In this document: positions 35,223 through 43,756 of the stretch, one piece after another
How positions within the stretch are numbered: the stretch's first letter is position 1
Layout of the letters: every line of letters starts with the position of its first letter
Translations under genes and position numbers: made by a program
Assembly (NCBI GenBank): GCA_900473175.1
Contig: UCKM01000008.1
Location: 330,893 to 394,892 of the forward strand
Length of the DNA: 64,000 bases
Direction: 5' to 3'
DNA from: Hyphomicrobiales bacterium
Lineage (GTDB): Bacteria; Pseudomonadota; Alphaproteobacteria; Rhizobiales; Rhizobiaceae
The notes under the pieces: generated by a model
Told to the model about the DNA's origin: nothing
Databases searched by the model: none
The model's input: only the letters and a program-made list of their open reading frames with translations

Positions 35223-35236
35223 GGGTGTTTCCTGTG

Positions 35237-36049
35237 TCAGTTTGTTGGTTTTTTCTCACGCATCAGGATGCGTGCAATCAGGATCATCATCAGCGAAGCG
35301 ACAAGGACCAGTGTGGCGATGGCGTTGATTTCCGGCGTGACGCCCCGGCGGATCGAGGCGAAGACGTAGATCGGCAAGGTTGTCTTCGAGCCCGCAACGA
35401 AAAAGGCGATGATGAAATCGTCGAAGGAGAAGGTGAAGGAAAGCAGAAAGCCTGCGAGCACCGAGGGAAGGATCTGCGGGAGCACGACAAGCCTGAATGT
35501 GGTCAGTGGTGTTGCATAGAGATCGCCGGAAGCCTCGACAATGTCCCGGCCAAGGCTGGCGATACGTGCCTTGACGATCATCGTCACCAGCGCCATCGAA
35601 AATAGGCCGTGGGCGGCAACAATGGATCCATAGCCGAGACCAAGTTGCGGCGGATTTTCATCAGGCCATACCGAGGCCAGAACCGAGTTCAAGAACGAGA
35701 ATACTTCCACCAGCGCGACCAGCGTGGCGATGCCAATGACGACACCCGGTACAACGATGGCGGCGGCGAACAGACCATCGAGCAAGGCCCGGGAGCGGGG
35801 GCGCAACCGCTCCATGCCAAGCGCTGCCATTGTGCCGAATATGGCGGCGAGCGTGGCGCTGGTCAGGGCAATGATGAGGCTGTTCTGTAGAGCCGCGACG
35901 AGGAAGGTATTGCCGAGCGCCTTGCCATACCACATGGTCGAGAAGCCAGTGAACTCGCTGGCATTGCGGCCGGCATTGAAGGAAAACAGCACCACAAGCG
36001 CAATAGGCGCATAGAGGAACAGGTAGACCGCTGAAATAAAGGCACGCAT
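35237..36049 (-). CDS. ABC transporter permease, PotC type
   Basis: The 270-residue inner-membrane protein has six hydrophobic segments and the EAA loop (VEASGDLYATPLTTFRLVVL), typical of spermidine/putrescine-type permease 2. The ATG at 36049 overlaps the stop of the first permease. The substrate is uncertain; the family includes polyamines and related organic cations. Confidence 0.9.
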   Translation of the reverse strand: MRAFISAVYLFLYAPIALVVLFSFNAGRNASEFTGFSTMWYGKALGNTFLVAALQNSLIIALTSATLAAIFGTMAALGMERLRPRSRALLDGLFAAAIVVPGVVIGIATLVALVEVFSFLNSVLASVWPDENPPQLGLGYGSIVAAHGLFSMALVTMIVKARIASLGRDIVEASGDLYATPLTTFRLVVLPQILPSVLAGFLLSFTFSFDDFIIAFFVAGSKTTLPIYVFASIRRGVTPEINAIATLVLVASLMMILIARILMREKKPTN

Positions 36050-36915
36050 CAGACGAGATCCACCTGTCTTGTTCCCGCAATCTTCCAGGCGATCCGCATG
36101 GCGATCAAAAGCACGAAGACCACGACGACCACTAGCGTGACAGCGATGGCCGAACCGAATGGCCAATTGCGCGATTGCAGGAAAAGATCCACGAGCGCAT
36201 TGCCGATGAAGAACACCTTGCCGCCGCCGAGCAGCTGCGGGATCAGATACTCGCCGAGCAGAAGGATGGTGACGAGCGCCAGCCCGGTCATAACGCCGGG
36301 CAGAGAAAGCGGCAGCGTCACGCTAAAAAACGTGGAGACCGGCCTTGCGCCGAGATCCGCCGAGGCCTCCAGGAGGCGGCGGTCTAGCTTTTCGAGGCTG
36401 ACATAGATGGGCATGATCATCAGCGGCAGGTAGCCATAGACGATGCCGAGAAGCACAGCGCCTGGCGTGTTGAGAATACGGACTTCCTCGAAACCGATCA
36501 TACCCAGAAGATTGGGGATGCCCCGGGAGCCGAGGAGATACATCCATGCATACGTGCGCACCAGCAGGCTTGTCCAGAATGGAACGACGACAAGGGAGAC
36601 GAGGAGCAGCCGGTAACGCGGGCTGGTCTTGACCGCCAGATAGTAGGCGACCGGGTAAGCGACGACGAGACAGACGAAGGAGCCGACCGGTGCAAGGATG
36701 ACGGTGTTCCAGAAGGCGGCGGAGCGAGCTGGAAGATTGGCGAACTGGGCAAAGGTGAAGGCCGGCTGATAACCGCCTTCGGGCGCTCGCTCACCCACGG
36801 AAAAGACCAGCATAGCAATGAACGGCAGCACGAGAAAGATGAACAGCCACGCCACGGCCGGGGCGACAAGCGCTGCCGTTACCATCCTTCGTTTGGTGTT
36901 TAGTGCCAATGCCAT
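36049..36915 (-). CDS. ABC transporter permease, PotB type
   Basis: The 288-residue product has six hydrophobic segments and the EAA loop (LLEASADLGARPVSTFFSVT). The ATG at 36915 is preferred; a TTG five codons upstream is also open. It pairs with the next permease to form the membrane channel. Confidence 0.9.
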   Translation of the reverse strand: MALALNTKRRMVTAALVAPAVAWLFIFLVLPFIAMLVFSVGERAPEGGYQPAFTFAQFANLPARSAAFWNTVILAPVGSFVCLVVAYPVAYYLAVKTSPRYRLLLVSLVVVPFWTSLLVRTYAWMYLLGSRGIPNLLGMIGFEEVRILNTPGAVLLGIVYGYLPLMIMPIYVSLEKLDRRLLEASADLGARPVSTFFSVTLPLSLPGVMTGLALVTILLLGEYLIPQLLGGGKVFFIGNALVDLFLQSRNWPFGSAIAVTLVVVVVFVLLIAMRIAWKIAGTRQVDLV

Positions 36916-36943
36916 CGGGGGTCTCTTCAATGATCGATGCCTT

Positions 36944-36975
36944 GCCTCCCCCCGCCAGGTGCGGAGAGGGGAGGC
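36944..36975 (-). repeat. Long hairpin between binding-protein and permease genes
   Basis: GCCTCCCC (36944-36951) pairs with GGGGAGGC (36968-36975), and CCGC (36952-36955 region) with GCGG (36961-36964). No T-run follows, so it is more likely an mRNA-stabilising or REP-like element than a terminator. It lies where the abundant binding-protein mRNA would be protected. Confidence 0.55.
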
Positions 36976-36987
36976 TGGGGTGTTTCG

Positions 36988-38148
36988 TCAGGCGGACTTG
37001 AAGCGTGCCATGACTTCGGCCCGCGCCGGATCGGTGAGCGTGACCGCGGCGCCGAATTCCAGCGGTGTCAGCTCAGTTTCCGGCGGATAGACGATGGCGT
37101 TGGAGGTGACTTCCTTTGGCAGGAGCGAAAGCACACGGCTGTCAGTCGTCGGAGCACCATTGGCGATATGCTCCTTCACGGCATTGGCCGGGTCCATCAG
37201 ATAGTTCAGCAGCGCATAGCCCGCTGGCTTATTGGCAGCGCTTTTCGGAATGGCATAGAAGTCGGACCAGATTTCGCCGCCATCCTTGCCGAGGACGAAC
37301 TTGATTTTCGGAACATCGCGGTTCAGCTGTGCGCCATCATTGGTCCAGCACATGGTCATCCAGGCATCCCCTGCACGCATGCCCGGCTGGTAGTCACTGT
37401 TGATGGCGTAGAGGTGCGGCTTGACCCTGATAAGGAGCTCTTCCGCCTTGGCGAGCTCTTCGGGCTTGATCGAATTAAAGGAGAAACCAAGCGAGACGAG
37501 CGCATTGCCGATCGTCGTCAGCTGATAATCGTGCACCATGGCACGCCCGTCAGCCTCTCCCTGTGCGACCTCGAAGAAGTCCTTCCAGCTGGTGACCGGG
37601 GCCTTGATCTTCGACGAATTGAGAGCAATTCCGGTGGTGCCCCAGTTTTTCGGTACCGCATAGGTCGTACCGTCAACCACACCCTCGGCGGTGAAACGCG
37701 CTGTTTCCGTCGAGGCACTGTAGTTTGGCACTTTCGCCATATCGAGTGCATCGATCAGGCCGAGCTTCACATAGGTCGAGATTGTGTAGTTAGTCGGCAC
37801 GAACAGGTCCCAGCCGGTACCGCCGGCCTGCAGCTTGGCCAGCATTTCCTCGTTCGAACCGAAGACGTTGACTTCGACGGCAACGCCGGTCGCCGCGGTG
37901 AAGGCTTCGAAGGTTGCGGGGTCATGGTAGTTCGGCCATGTGGCGATCGACATCTGCTTGCCGAGATCGTCGGCAAAAGCCGGCGTCGAGAATAATCCTG
38001 TCTCACGTGCCAGCACAGCCGATGCAAGGCCAAGGCCGGTGACGCCGAGGAAATGTCGGCGTGTGACCGATCCGCGCTTGAGGCGTATCAGTTCATCCAT
38101 CAGTCGTTCGGCGGAAATTGGGGCATTCTCTTTGTATGACTTAGACAT
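36988..38148 (-). CDS. Periplasmic substrate-binding protein, PotD type
   Basis: The 386-residue product has a twin-arginine-like signal (VTRRHFLGVTGLGLASAVLA, about 29-50) and the PotD core: MSIATWPNYHDPATFEAF, GTGWDLFVPTNYTI, YAVPKNWGTTGIALNS, WTNDGAQLNRDVPKI, YAIPKSAANKPAGYALLNYL. Start at 38148; a longer frame to 38229 runs into the ATPase spacer. It captures the substrate for the two permeases. The class binds polyamines, but the ligand cannot be read from sequence. Confidence 0.9.
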   Translation of the reverse strand: MSKSYKENAPISAERLMDELIRLKRGSVTRRHFLGVTGLGLASAVLARETGLFSTPAFADDLGKQMSIATWPNYHDPATFEAFTAATGVAVEVNVFGSNEEMLAKLQAGGTGWDLFVPTNYTISTYVKLGLIDALDMAKVPNYSASTETARFTAEGVVDGTTYAVPKNWGTTGIALNSSKIKAPVTSWKDFFEVAQGEADGRAMVHDYQLTTIGNALVSLGFSFNSIKPEELAKAEELLIRVKPHLYAINSDYQPGMRAGDAWMTMCWTNDGAQLNRDVPKIKFVLGKDGGEIWSDFYAIPKSAANKPAGYALLNYLMDPANAVKEHIANGAPTTDSRVLSLLPKEVTSNAIVYPPETELTPLEFGAAVTLTDPARAEVMARFKSA

Positions 38149-38177
38149 GAAGATGTTCCCTTTGTTTTTGGTAGTGT

Positions 38178-39266
38178 TCAAGCCGGAAAGATATGTGCAG
38201 CACCGGGGTCGAAGTTCAGCACGACCCACTCATTCGGTTCGACGAGGTCGCCGTCGGCGAGGTCGCGTCTGTCGGCGGTGACAAGGAAATCGCCGAGCCC
38301 TTCGACGGCAACGGAATAATCGGCGGATGACCCAAGGAAGATGCGGTGGGTGACGATGCCGGAAAGCTTGCCGGGGGCCGAGCCGTTCTGCCGGTGCAGA
38401 CTGATCGCTTCGGGGCGGAGCGCCAGGATGGCGGAGCCAGATTTGAGACCCGTTCTACCGGGTATCGACAGCGCACTGCCATCGGCAAGACGCAACGTGG
38501 AACCATCTGCATCTACAGTCGCGGCGATGCGATTGGTCTTGCCGACGAAATCCGCCACGAATAGATCCGACGGGCGATCGTAGACTTCTCGCGGTGCTGC
38601 AAGCTGGACGACGCGGCCTGCATTCATCACGCAAACAAGGTCGCTCATCGACAGGGCTTCCTCCTGATCATGCGTTACCAAGACGAAGGTGATACCAAGC
38701 TCCCGCTGCAGCGTCTGCAATTCGATCTGCATGGCCGTGCGCAATTTCTTGTCGAGCGCTGCAAGCGGTTCATCGAGAAGCAGGACCGAAGGTTTGTTCA
38801 CCAGCGCGCGCGCCAGGGCCACACGCTGCTGCTGGCCGCCCGACATTTCGTGGATGCGGCGCTTGCCGAATCCCCCGAGTCGGACCATCTCCAGCGCCTC
38901 ATTGGCGCGGCGGGAAATTTCCCTGGCGTTGATCCTGGGGCGCGCTTGCCTCAGCCCATAGGAGACGTTCTGTTCGACGTCAAAATGCGGAAAGAGCGCA
39001 TACTGCTGGAACACCATATTGACCGGGCGGCGGTAGGCCGGGACACCGTTCATAGGCTGACCGTTGATCCAAACTTCGCCGGTTGTGGGCTGCTCGAACC
39101 CGCCGATCATCCGCAGGCACGTGGTCTTGCCGCAACCGGATGGGCCAAGCAGCGCAACGAACGCGCCCTTGGGTACCTGAAGATTGATGTCGGAGACGGC
39201 GGTCACAGCGCCATAGGATTTGCTGACCGACCGGAACTCGATGTCGTTCGTTGAAGCGGATGTCAC
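38178..39266 (-). CDS. ABC transporter ATPase, PotA type
   Basis: The 362-residue product has Walker A (GPSGCGKT), the signature MSGGQQQRVALARAL, Walker B (VLLLDEPLAALD), the H-loop (LVTHDQEEALSMSD) and a C-terminal TOBE domain (about 280-360). The start is GTG with AGGGGA upstream. It is the first gene of the operon ATPase, binding protein, two permeases, SDR. Confidence 0.93.
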   Translation of the reverse strand: MTSASTNDIEFRSVSKSYGAVTAVSDINLQVPKGAFVALLGPSGCGKTTCLRMIGGFEQPTTGEVWINGQPMNGVPAYRRPVNMVFQQYALFPHFDVEQNVSYGLRQARPRINAREISRRANEALEMVRLGGFGKRRIHEMSGGQQQRVALARALVNKPSVLLLDEPLAALDKKLRTAMQIELQTLQRELGITFVLVTHDQEEALSMSDLVCVMNAGRVVQLAAPREVYDRPSDLFVADFVGKTNRIAATVDADGSTLRLADGSALSIPGRTGLKSGSAILALRPEAISLHRQNGSAPGKLSGIVTHRIFLGSSADYSVAVEGLGDFLVTADRRDLADGDLVEPNEWVVLNFDPGAAHIFPA

Positions 39267-39358
39267 GTTGGTCCCCTGCGGCTTGAGTTTAACAGAAGCA
39301 GTCTTCGCTGCCTTCTGCCACCGTCATGCATGACAACCTAGTCAACAAGCGGCTGCGC

Positions 39359-39415
39359 GGTATATACCCCGAAAGAGGTATTTCAACCGGAAAATGCCAA
39401 TGTAAGGTATATGCC
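39359..39415. promoter_or_regulatory. Paired GGTATATRCC palindromes in a divergent promoter region
   Basis: GGTATATACC (39359-39368, perfect palindrome) and GGTATATGCC (39406-39415, one mismatch) lie 47 bases apart between the ATPase gene and the luxR-type gene. They are candidate operators for the adjacent regulator. The role is inference. Confidence 0.4.
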
Positions 39416-39456
39416 TGTTGCGGGAAAAAACATGAGCTGCAACGAGGGGGAGTACA

Positions 39457-40263
39457 ATGAGCGTCGACGTCGAAATGCTGTTCGATGCATTCCGCCAGTT
39501 CGTAGGCAAATCGTCCTTGGTGCCGCGGGAATTTGGCGATCTCTTTGGACAGACCATGCATGCGCTGGTGAAGTTCGACTACGTTGTTGTGTTTGCCTAT
39601 CGCGGCAATGAGCGTCCCATCGACCTCTACAGCACTTTCGATTCGGCGGAGCATGTGATTTTCGTCAGCCTGTATCAGGCAGGGCCTTATCTGCTCGATC
39701 CATTTTATCACACGGCGCGGGCTCCCAAGCCTGGTGTCTGGCGCATGCGCGAACTCGCGCCTGACCGGTTTTTTTCAAGCGAATATTACCGTACCTATTA
39801 TGTGCAGACCGGCCTTGCCGAGGAGATTGGTTTCTTCGTTCCAGTCGGAAACGACATTACGATCGTGCTGTCATTGATGCGGCGCGGCGAGACGGGACCG
39901 TTTCCGGCTCAGGAGTTCTCGCTGCTGCGCAAGGCCGACCCGCTGGTCGCGACGCTTGTCCGGCAATATTGCTCCGATATCGGCCATCTTTTCGATGCGG
40001 CAGTGGCGAGGCAAGGCGGGGGGCGGCGAAAGGTCAAGCTGAATGCCGCCGATACGGTCTGGCGCGATCTTAATCTTACCGACCGCGAAGCGGCGATCAT
40101 CGAACTGGTGCTTCAGGGGCATTCATCCGAATCGATCGGATTAAGGTTGAATATTGCCACCGGAACGGTGAAGGTGCATCGGCGCAATGTCTATCGCAAG
40201 CTGGGTATTTCTTCGCAAACCCAGCTCCTGTCCATCTACCTGAGGAAACTGAACGAGCATTAA
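39457..40263 (+). CDS. LuxR-family transcriptional regulator
   Basis: The 268-residue protein has an N-terminal sensory region (about 1-185, no recognised autoinducer-pocket residues) and a C-terminal LuxR helix-turn-helix (about 200-262; LNLTDREAAIIELVLQGHSS, LNIATGTVKVHRRNVYRKLG). The ribosome site is AGGGGGAG. It is transcribed away from the polyamine-type transporter operon, so it probably regulates that operon. Confidence 0.88.
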   Translation: MSVDVEMLFDAFRQFVGKSSLVPREFGDLFGQTMHALVKFDYVVVFAYRGNERPIDLYSTFDSAEHVIFVSLYQAGPYLLDPFYHTARAPKPGVWRMRELAPDRFFSSEYYRTYYVQTGLAEEIGFFVPVGNDITIVLSLMRRGETGPFPAQEFSLLRKADPLVATLVRQYCSDIGHLFDAAVARQGGGRRKVKLNAADTVWRDLNLTDREAAIIELVLQGHSSESIGLRLNIATGTVKVHRRNVYRKLGISSQTQLLSIYLRKLNEH

Positions 40264-40510
40264 GCTCTGTGTCCCGCAAAACGAAACGCGTACTCAAAAC
40301 GGTCCCTCTGGCGGTAATCCCCAGACAGTTCAAGCAAACAGAAGTGGGACGCCTAAATCGCGGTAAGGAGCGAGTGGTTTGTCAGCCATGTCTCGGGCCA
40401 CGGCGACACCGGTAAGATTCTCAACGCCATGATCGGCATTGGTGCATCGATCATTTGTCAACGGTTTGGCAATAGGCAGGCAAGATCGAAATCAGCTTGA
40501 TCCGGGGGCC

Positions 40511-40665
40511 ATGGCGCACAAACACAACGCAGATCGTCGTCATCACATCGGAAAGATGAAATTCAGGGTGACGAACTGGGCGGATTATGAGGCTGGTTTG
40601 CGCCTATGTGGCAGCCTGACATTATGGTAACGCCGGAGGCATTGGCGAACCCGCGACGGAAGGTC
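40511..40665 (+). pseudogene. IS5-type transposase, N-terminal fragment
   Basis: The frame starts MAHKHNADRRHHIGKMKFRV and continues TNWADYEAGLRL..GSLTLW, the usual N-terminus of an IS5-group transposase. A one-base loss at about 40628 creates a stop; the next frame continues VTPEALANPRRKVR. The fragment ends against the 3' end of hipA. The rest of the element is absent. Confidence 0.7.
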
Positions 40666-40694
40666 CGGGACGTCATCGGCCGGCCGCTGGAGTT

Positions 40695-42056
40695 CTATCT
40701 CGGCCTGGCGGTCAAAAACAGCGCATCTGCATTGCGCGCACTTTGGCCGGAAAGATCTGCCAGCAGCTCGGTTCGATGCTTGATGGCCGCCAAGGTGGAC
40801 GTCAGAAGCTGATCGGGGAAGCCGTGTGGGAGCGATGTGATGACCGCTTGTGCCTGCCGTTCGGCGTTGGTGGCGATGTCTTCAATAATCGCCCGCATCG
40901 CCGGGGTGCCGACACCAGCGAGGTCGGCCGTCTGCATAAAATGTCGTGGCATTATCTCGTGGATGGCATAGTGGCGGTTCTTTCCCGCCGACATCGCCAG
41001 CTTGAACTTTTTGCGGGGAATCTGATCGACGTCGAGGCTCGGCTGCGCGGTCAGTACGTCATAGAGCGGGGTCATGCGGAAGCGTCCTCCCGGGCCGAGG
41101 AATATGCTGAAGTTCTTCGCATGACCGTCGGTAGCGCCGAGCATCCAGAAGATTATGTTGGCGCGCATGAAAGTGGCGATGTCGGTATCGGGGGTGTCGC
41201 TGCCTTTGAGCAGATTGATGATCTCGCGCATGCCGGGGCCGCCGTCGGACTGGTACTTCTTGGTCGGCGGGATCGACAGAGCCTGGCAAGTATCTTCCTG
41301 CGGCAGCCGCAGCAGGCGGCCATCTCTTGTCCAAAGACGGTCGAAGCGTTCGACGATCAGTGTGCGGCGTTCCCCAAAATCGGCGATCTGGACGTTGGCA
41401 GCGGGGACGCCGAACGCGCCCAGCAGTTTCAGGCAGAGATACTCGTTCTCGACGCTGTTCGAGAGGTCGATCCCGTTGGGGAGCTGGCCGATCTGCGGTT
41501 TGAGGATGTGGGTGGTCGCGGTGGTACCGGTGGGTTTGAACCACTGGCCGTCCTTGCGCAGCAGGGCGGTTTTTTCCTGGGCACCGGCGATCGAGATGCG
41601 GAAATCTTCGTCCTCCCCCATGCCGAGCGGGGCGTCAGCGAGATTCTTGATGATGTCGGCAACGTCGTCGTCACTAACGGGTTTGCCGGCGATGTCACCG
41701 GCAGTGCCGGGGTCGATGCCGTCGGACAGGAACTGCAGGGCACCGACGCAGTCGTGGCCGAGTGCGGTTAGCAGGCTGAAGGCATCAGTGCCGTCCGCAC
41801 CGACGCGCTCGGCGACGCGCTTGCGAATGGGGTCGCTGTCGGGCAGCAGGTTGTCGAAGACATTGATGACCGGGGCGCCGATATAGCGGTCTTCGCGCAG
41901 GGGCAGCGAGAGCGAGACCGGGAAGGTGCCGCGCCAGTCCAGCCAGTCGCGTGTGTACTGGAAGTCGATCGCGCCGGTTGACGCGCGGCTGAATACGCCG
42001 ACGAGGCGGCTGTTCAGGAAGACATTTAGGGGGACGTGCGCCCGCTTGCGTCCCAT
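40695..42056 (-). CDS. hipA: HipA-type serine/threonine kinase toxin
   Basis: HipA toxins phosphorylate a translation factor (glutamyl-tRNA synthetase in E. coli) and induce dormancy. The 453-residue product has the N-terminal HipA-N region (FPVSLSLPLREDRYIGAPVI), the autophosphorylated-Ser loop (ISIAGAQEKTALL), the nucleotide-binding FGERRTLIVERFDR and the catalytic GATDGHAKNFSIF. Length and motifs are intact. The start overlaps the hipB stop (TGATG). The 3' end abuts an IS5-type fragment. Confidence 0.93.
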   Translation of the reverse strand: MGRKRAHVPLNVFLNSRLVGVFSRASTGAIDFQYTRDWLDWRGTFPVSLSLPLREDRYIGAPVINVFDNLLPDSDPIRKRVAERVGADGTDAFSLLTALGHDCVGALQFLSDGIDPGTAGDIAGKPVSDDDVADIIKNLADAPLGMGEDEDFRISIAGAQEKTALLRKDGQWFKPTGTTATTHILKPQIGQLPNGIDLSNSVENEYLCLKLLGAFGVPAANVQIADFGERRTLIVERFDRLWTRDGRLLRLPQEDTCQALSIPPTKKYQSDGGPGMREIINLLKGSDTPDTDIATFMRANIIFWMLGATDGHAKNFSIFLGPGGRFRMTPLYDVLTAQPSLDVDQIPRKKFKLAMSAGKNRHYAIHEIMPRHFMQTADLAGVGTPAMRAIIEDIATNAERQAQAVITSLPHGFPDQLLTSTLAAIKHRTELLADLSGQSARNADALFLTARPR

Positions 42057-42310
42057 CAGAACAGGTCCTCGATGTCGACGGCGCTGCCCTGGCTGCGCGG
42101 TCTGACGACCAGTTCAAGGTTGAGGGCCGAGAGGGCTTCCATCAGGGTGCGTAGCTGGACAGCGGGTTCTCCGGCTTCGAGGCGAGACACCGTGCCTTGC
42201 CGCAGATGGATTTGTTCGCCGAGTGTGCGTTGCGTTAGCCCTGCGTGTTTGCGGGCGCGGCGCAGGATAGCGCCAAGCTGCTTCTCGGTACGGGCAATGT
42301 GCTCATTCAT
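42056..42310 (-). CDS. hipB: HipB-type antitoxin and autorepressor
   Basis: The 84-residue protein is an XRE-type helix-turn-helix regulator (LGAILRRARKHAGLTQRTLG, IHLRQGTVSRLEAGEPAVQ) with a C-terminal tail ending in DLF. HipB proteins bind palindromic operators and hold HipA. The ATG at 42310 follows GGAGG; a TTG two codons upstream is less likely. The four palindromes just upstream are its probable operators. Confidence 0.9.
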   Translation of the reverse strand: MNEHIARTEKQLGAILRRARKHAGLTQRTLGEQIHLRQGTVSRLEAGEPAVQLRTLMEALSALNLELVVRPRSQGSAVDIEDLF

Positions 42311-42328
42311 GGACAACCTCCATGCATC

Positions 42329-42357
42329 AGTATACGCGATAGCGTATAAAGTGTCAA
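42329..42357 (-). promoter_or_regulatory. hipBA core promoter
   Basis: On the minus strand TTGACA (42357-42352) and TATACT (42334-42329) are separated by exactly 17 bases, a near-perfect sigma-70-type promoter. Operator 1 fills the spacer and -10, and operator 2 abuts the -35. Transcription would begin at about 42322, leaving a short leader that carries GGAGG. Confidence 0.75.
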
Positions 42358-42429
42358 TATACGCGAGTGCGTGTAATTAGCCATTATACGCGAAAGCGTA
42401 TAAAATGATAATATACGCGAATGCGTATA
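42331..42429. repeat. Four tandem palindromic operators with 27-bp period
   Basis: Palindromes of the form TATACGCG-AN-GCGTATA (18 bp) lie at 42331-42348, 42358-42375, 42385-42402 and 42412-42429. Each starts exactly 27 bases after the previous one. Copies 1, 3 and 4 have perfect 7-base arms; copy 2 has GCGTGTA on one side. The 9-base spacers are A+T-rich and differ. Confidence 0.9.
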
Positions 42430-42620
42430 CGAATTCGCTACGTCGGGGCCGAGCTTGGCTCCAGTTGTTTGCGTTTTATGGCTATCGCGATCACAGGCAG
42501 TCGGCAAAACTGAAACGATTGCCTCCATTCCGTTGCATAGCATCTCCGAAGATGTTGCCCCGATTTTTTCCAGATTGCTCGGAGCGAGCGTATATGGCTA
42601 GCTCATTGGACGGCCAGGGC

Positions 42621-42878
42621 CTATTTTATGGGCCGTATACCGCTGACAATGGTCTTGCCCGACGCATTGGTCGTATAGGTGATCGCGACGTGCTCGCCAA
42701 CTTTCAAGGTTTCAGCCTCAATACCTTCCGGCAGGCGCACCCTCTGACCATTGTTGAGGGTAATCATATCGGCTTTTGTGTCGATGGACTTGATCGTGCC
42801 ATCCACATCCTTGGCGAATGCACTTGACGTCGCCAGCATCGCGGCGACTACAGTTGCGGTGATAACCAGTCTTTTCAT
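42621..42878 (-). CDS. DUF1344 small periplasmic protein
   Basis: The 85-residue product has a signal peptide (about 1-22, ending SAFA) and a small domain with DVDGTIKSIDTKADMITLNN and GQRVRLPEGIEAETLKVGEH, the DUF1344 pattern common in rhizobia. The ribosome site AAGGAG is well placed. It is transcribed away from the adjacent response-regulator gene, so it may be a target of that system. The biochemical function is unknown. Confidence 0.85.
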   Translation of the reverse strand: MKRLVITATVVAAMLATSSAFAKDVDGTIKSIDTKADMITLNNGQRVRLPEGIEAETLKVGEHVAITYTTNASGKTIVSGIRPIK

Positions 42879-43087
42879 GACTCACTCCTTGTTGAGGACG
42901 AGTCCAACTTGACATCCGGACATTACGGGCCGTTTGCAGCGTCCTTACCAATAAGTAAGTTTGAACTAGCCGACTGGAGCTCTTGGCAACGTTTATGCGA
43001 GAATGACAAGTAGTTGTGAGAAGAAGCTCAACGTCTCGATAAAAGCGGGATTGGTTAATTGCTATCGGCATTGTATAACAATTTTTA

Positions 43088-43756
43088 ATGCGAATACTTC
43101 TCGTGGAAGACAACACAGAACTAGCGTCCTGGCTTGGAAAAGCACTGCGCCAGGCACAATATGCCGTCGATATCGTTCACGACGGCGAGGACGCTGATCA
43201 CGCTCTGCGTCTCGCAGAATACGCGCTTGTCATCCTTGATCTGGCGCTTCCGAAGATCGATGGCATGACCGTGTTACGGCGGTTGCGCCAAAGGGCCAAC
43301 AAAGTGCCGGTAATCATTCTAACAGCCAATGCCAGCCTTGGAGGTCGTGTTGCGGGACTCGATGAAGGGGCAGACGACTATCTTGCCAAGCCGTTCGAAA
43401 TTGCTGAACTGGAGGCCCGTATACGCGCTCAGTTGCGGCGTGGAAGTGACCGTGCTTTACCCGAAATTACCGTCGGAGAATTGCTTTTTAATGGTCGAAC
43501 ACGCCAGTTCTCTCTCTCAGGCGAGCCCTTGTCTTTTACGCCGCGAGAGCATGCGGTTCTAGAGCATCTCGTGCTCAAGGCCGGGACGACCGTTAGCAAG
43601 TCGGCACTGTCAGAAAGTGTATTCGGCTTCGACGATTTGGCAGATCCGAGCGCGATCGAAATCTATGTCCATAGGGTGCGAAAAAAGCTGGAGGGAAGCT
43701 CGGTAAAGATCGCCACACTGCGCGGCCTTGGATATCTTTTGCGCCATGACGAATGA
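43088..43756 (+). CDS. OmpR-family response regulator (TctD/QseB-like)
   Basis: The 222-residue protein has a canonical receiver (acidic pair E7/D8, phospho-acceptor Asp 51, Lys 101) and a winged-helix C-terminus (FTPREHAVLEHLVLKAG, EIYVHRVRKKLEG, TLRGLGYLL). It has little visible ribosome site and may have a very short leader. It overlaps the sensor kinase gene by 11 bases. Confidence 0.92.
   Translation: MRILLVEDNTELASWLGKALRQAQYAVDIVHDGEDADHALRLAEYALVILDLALPKIDGMTVLRRLRQRANKVPVIILTANASLGGRVAGLDEGADDYLAKPFEIAELEARIRAQLRRGSDRALPEITVGELLFNGRTRQFSLSGEPLSFTPREHAVLEHLVLKAGTTVSKSALSESVFGFDDLADPSAIEIYVHRVRKKLEGSSVKIATLRGLGYLLRHDE

Noticed and set aside
42331-42429. Possible CRISPR array
   Set aside because: There are four short palindromes with 9-base spacers directly over a promoter and no cas genes: operators, not CRISPR.
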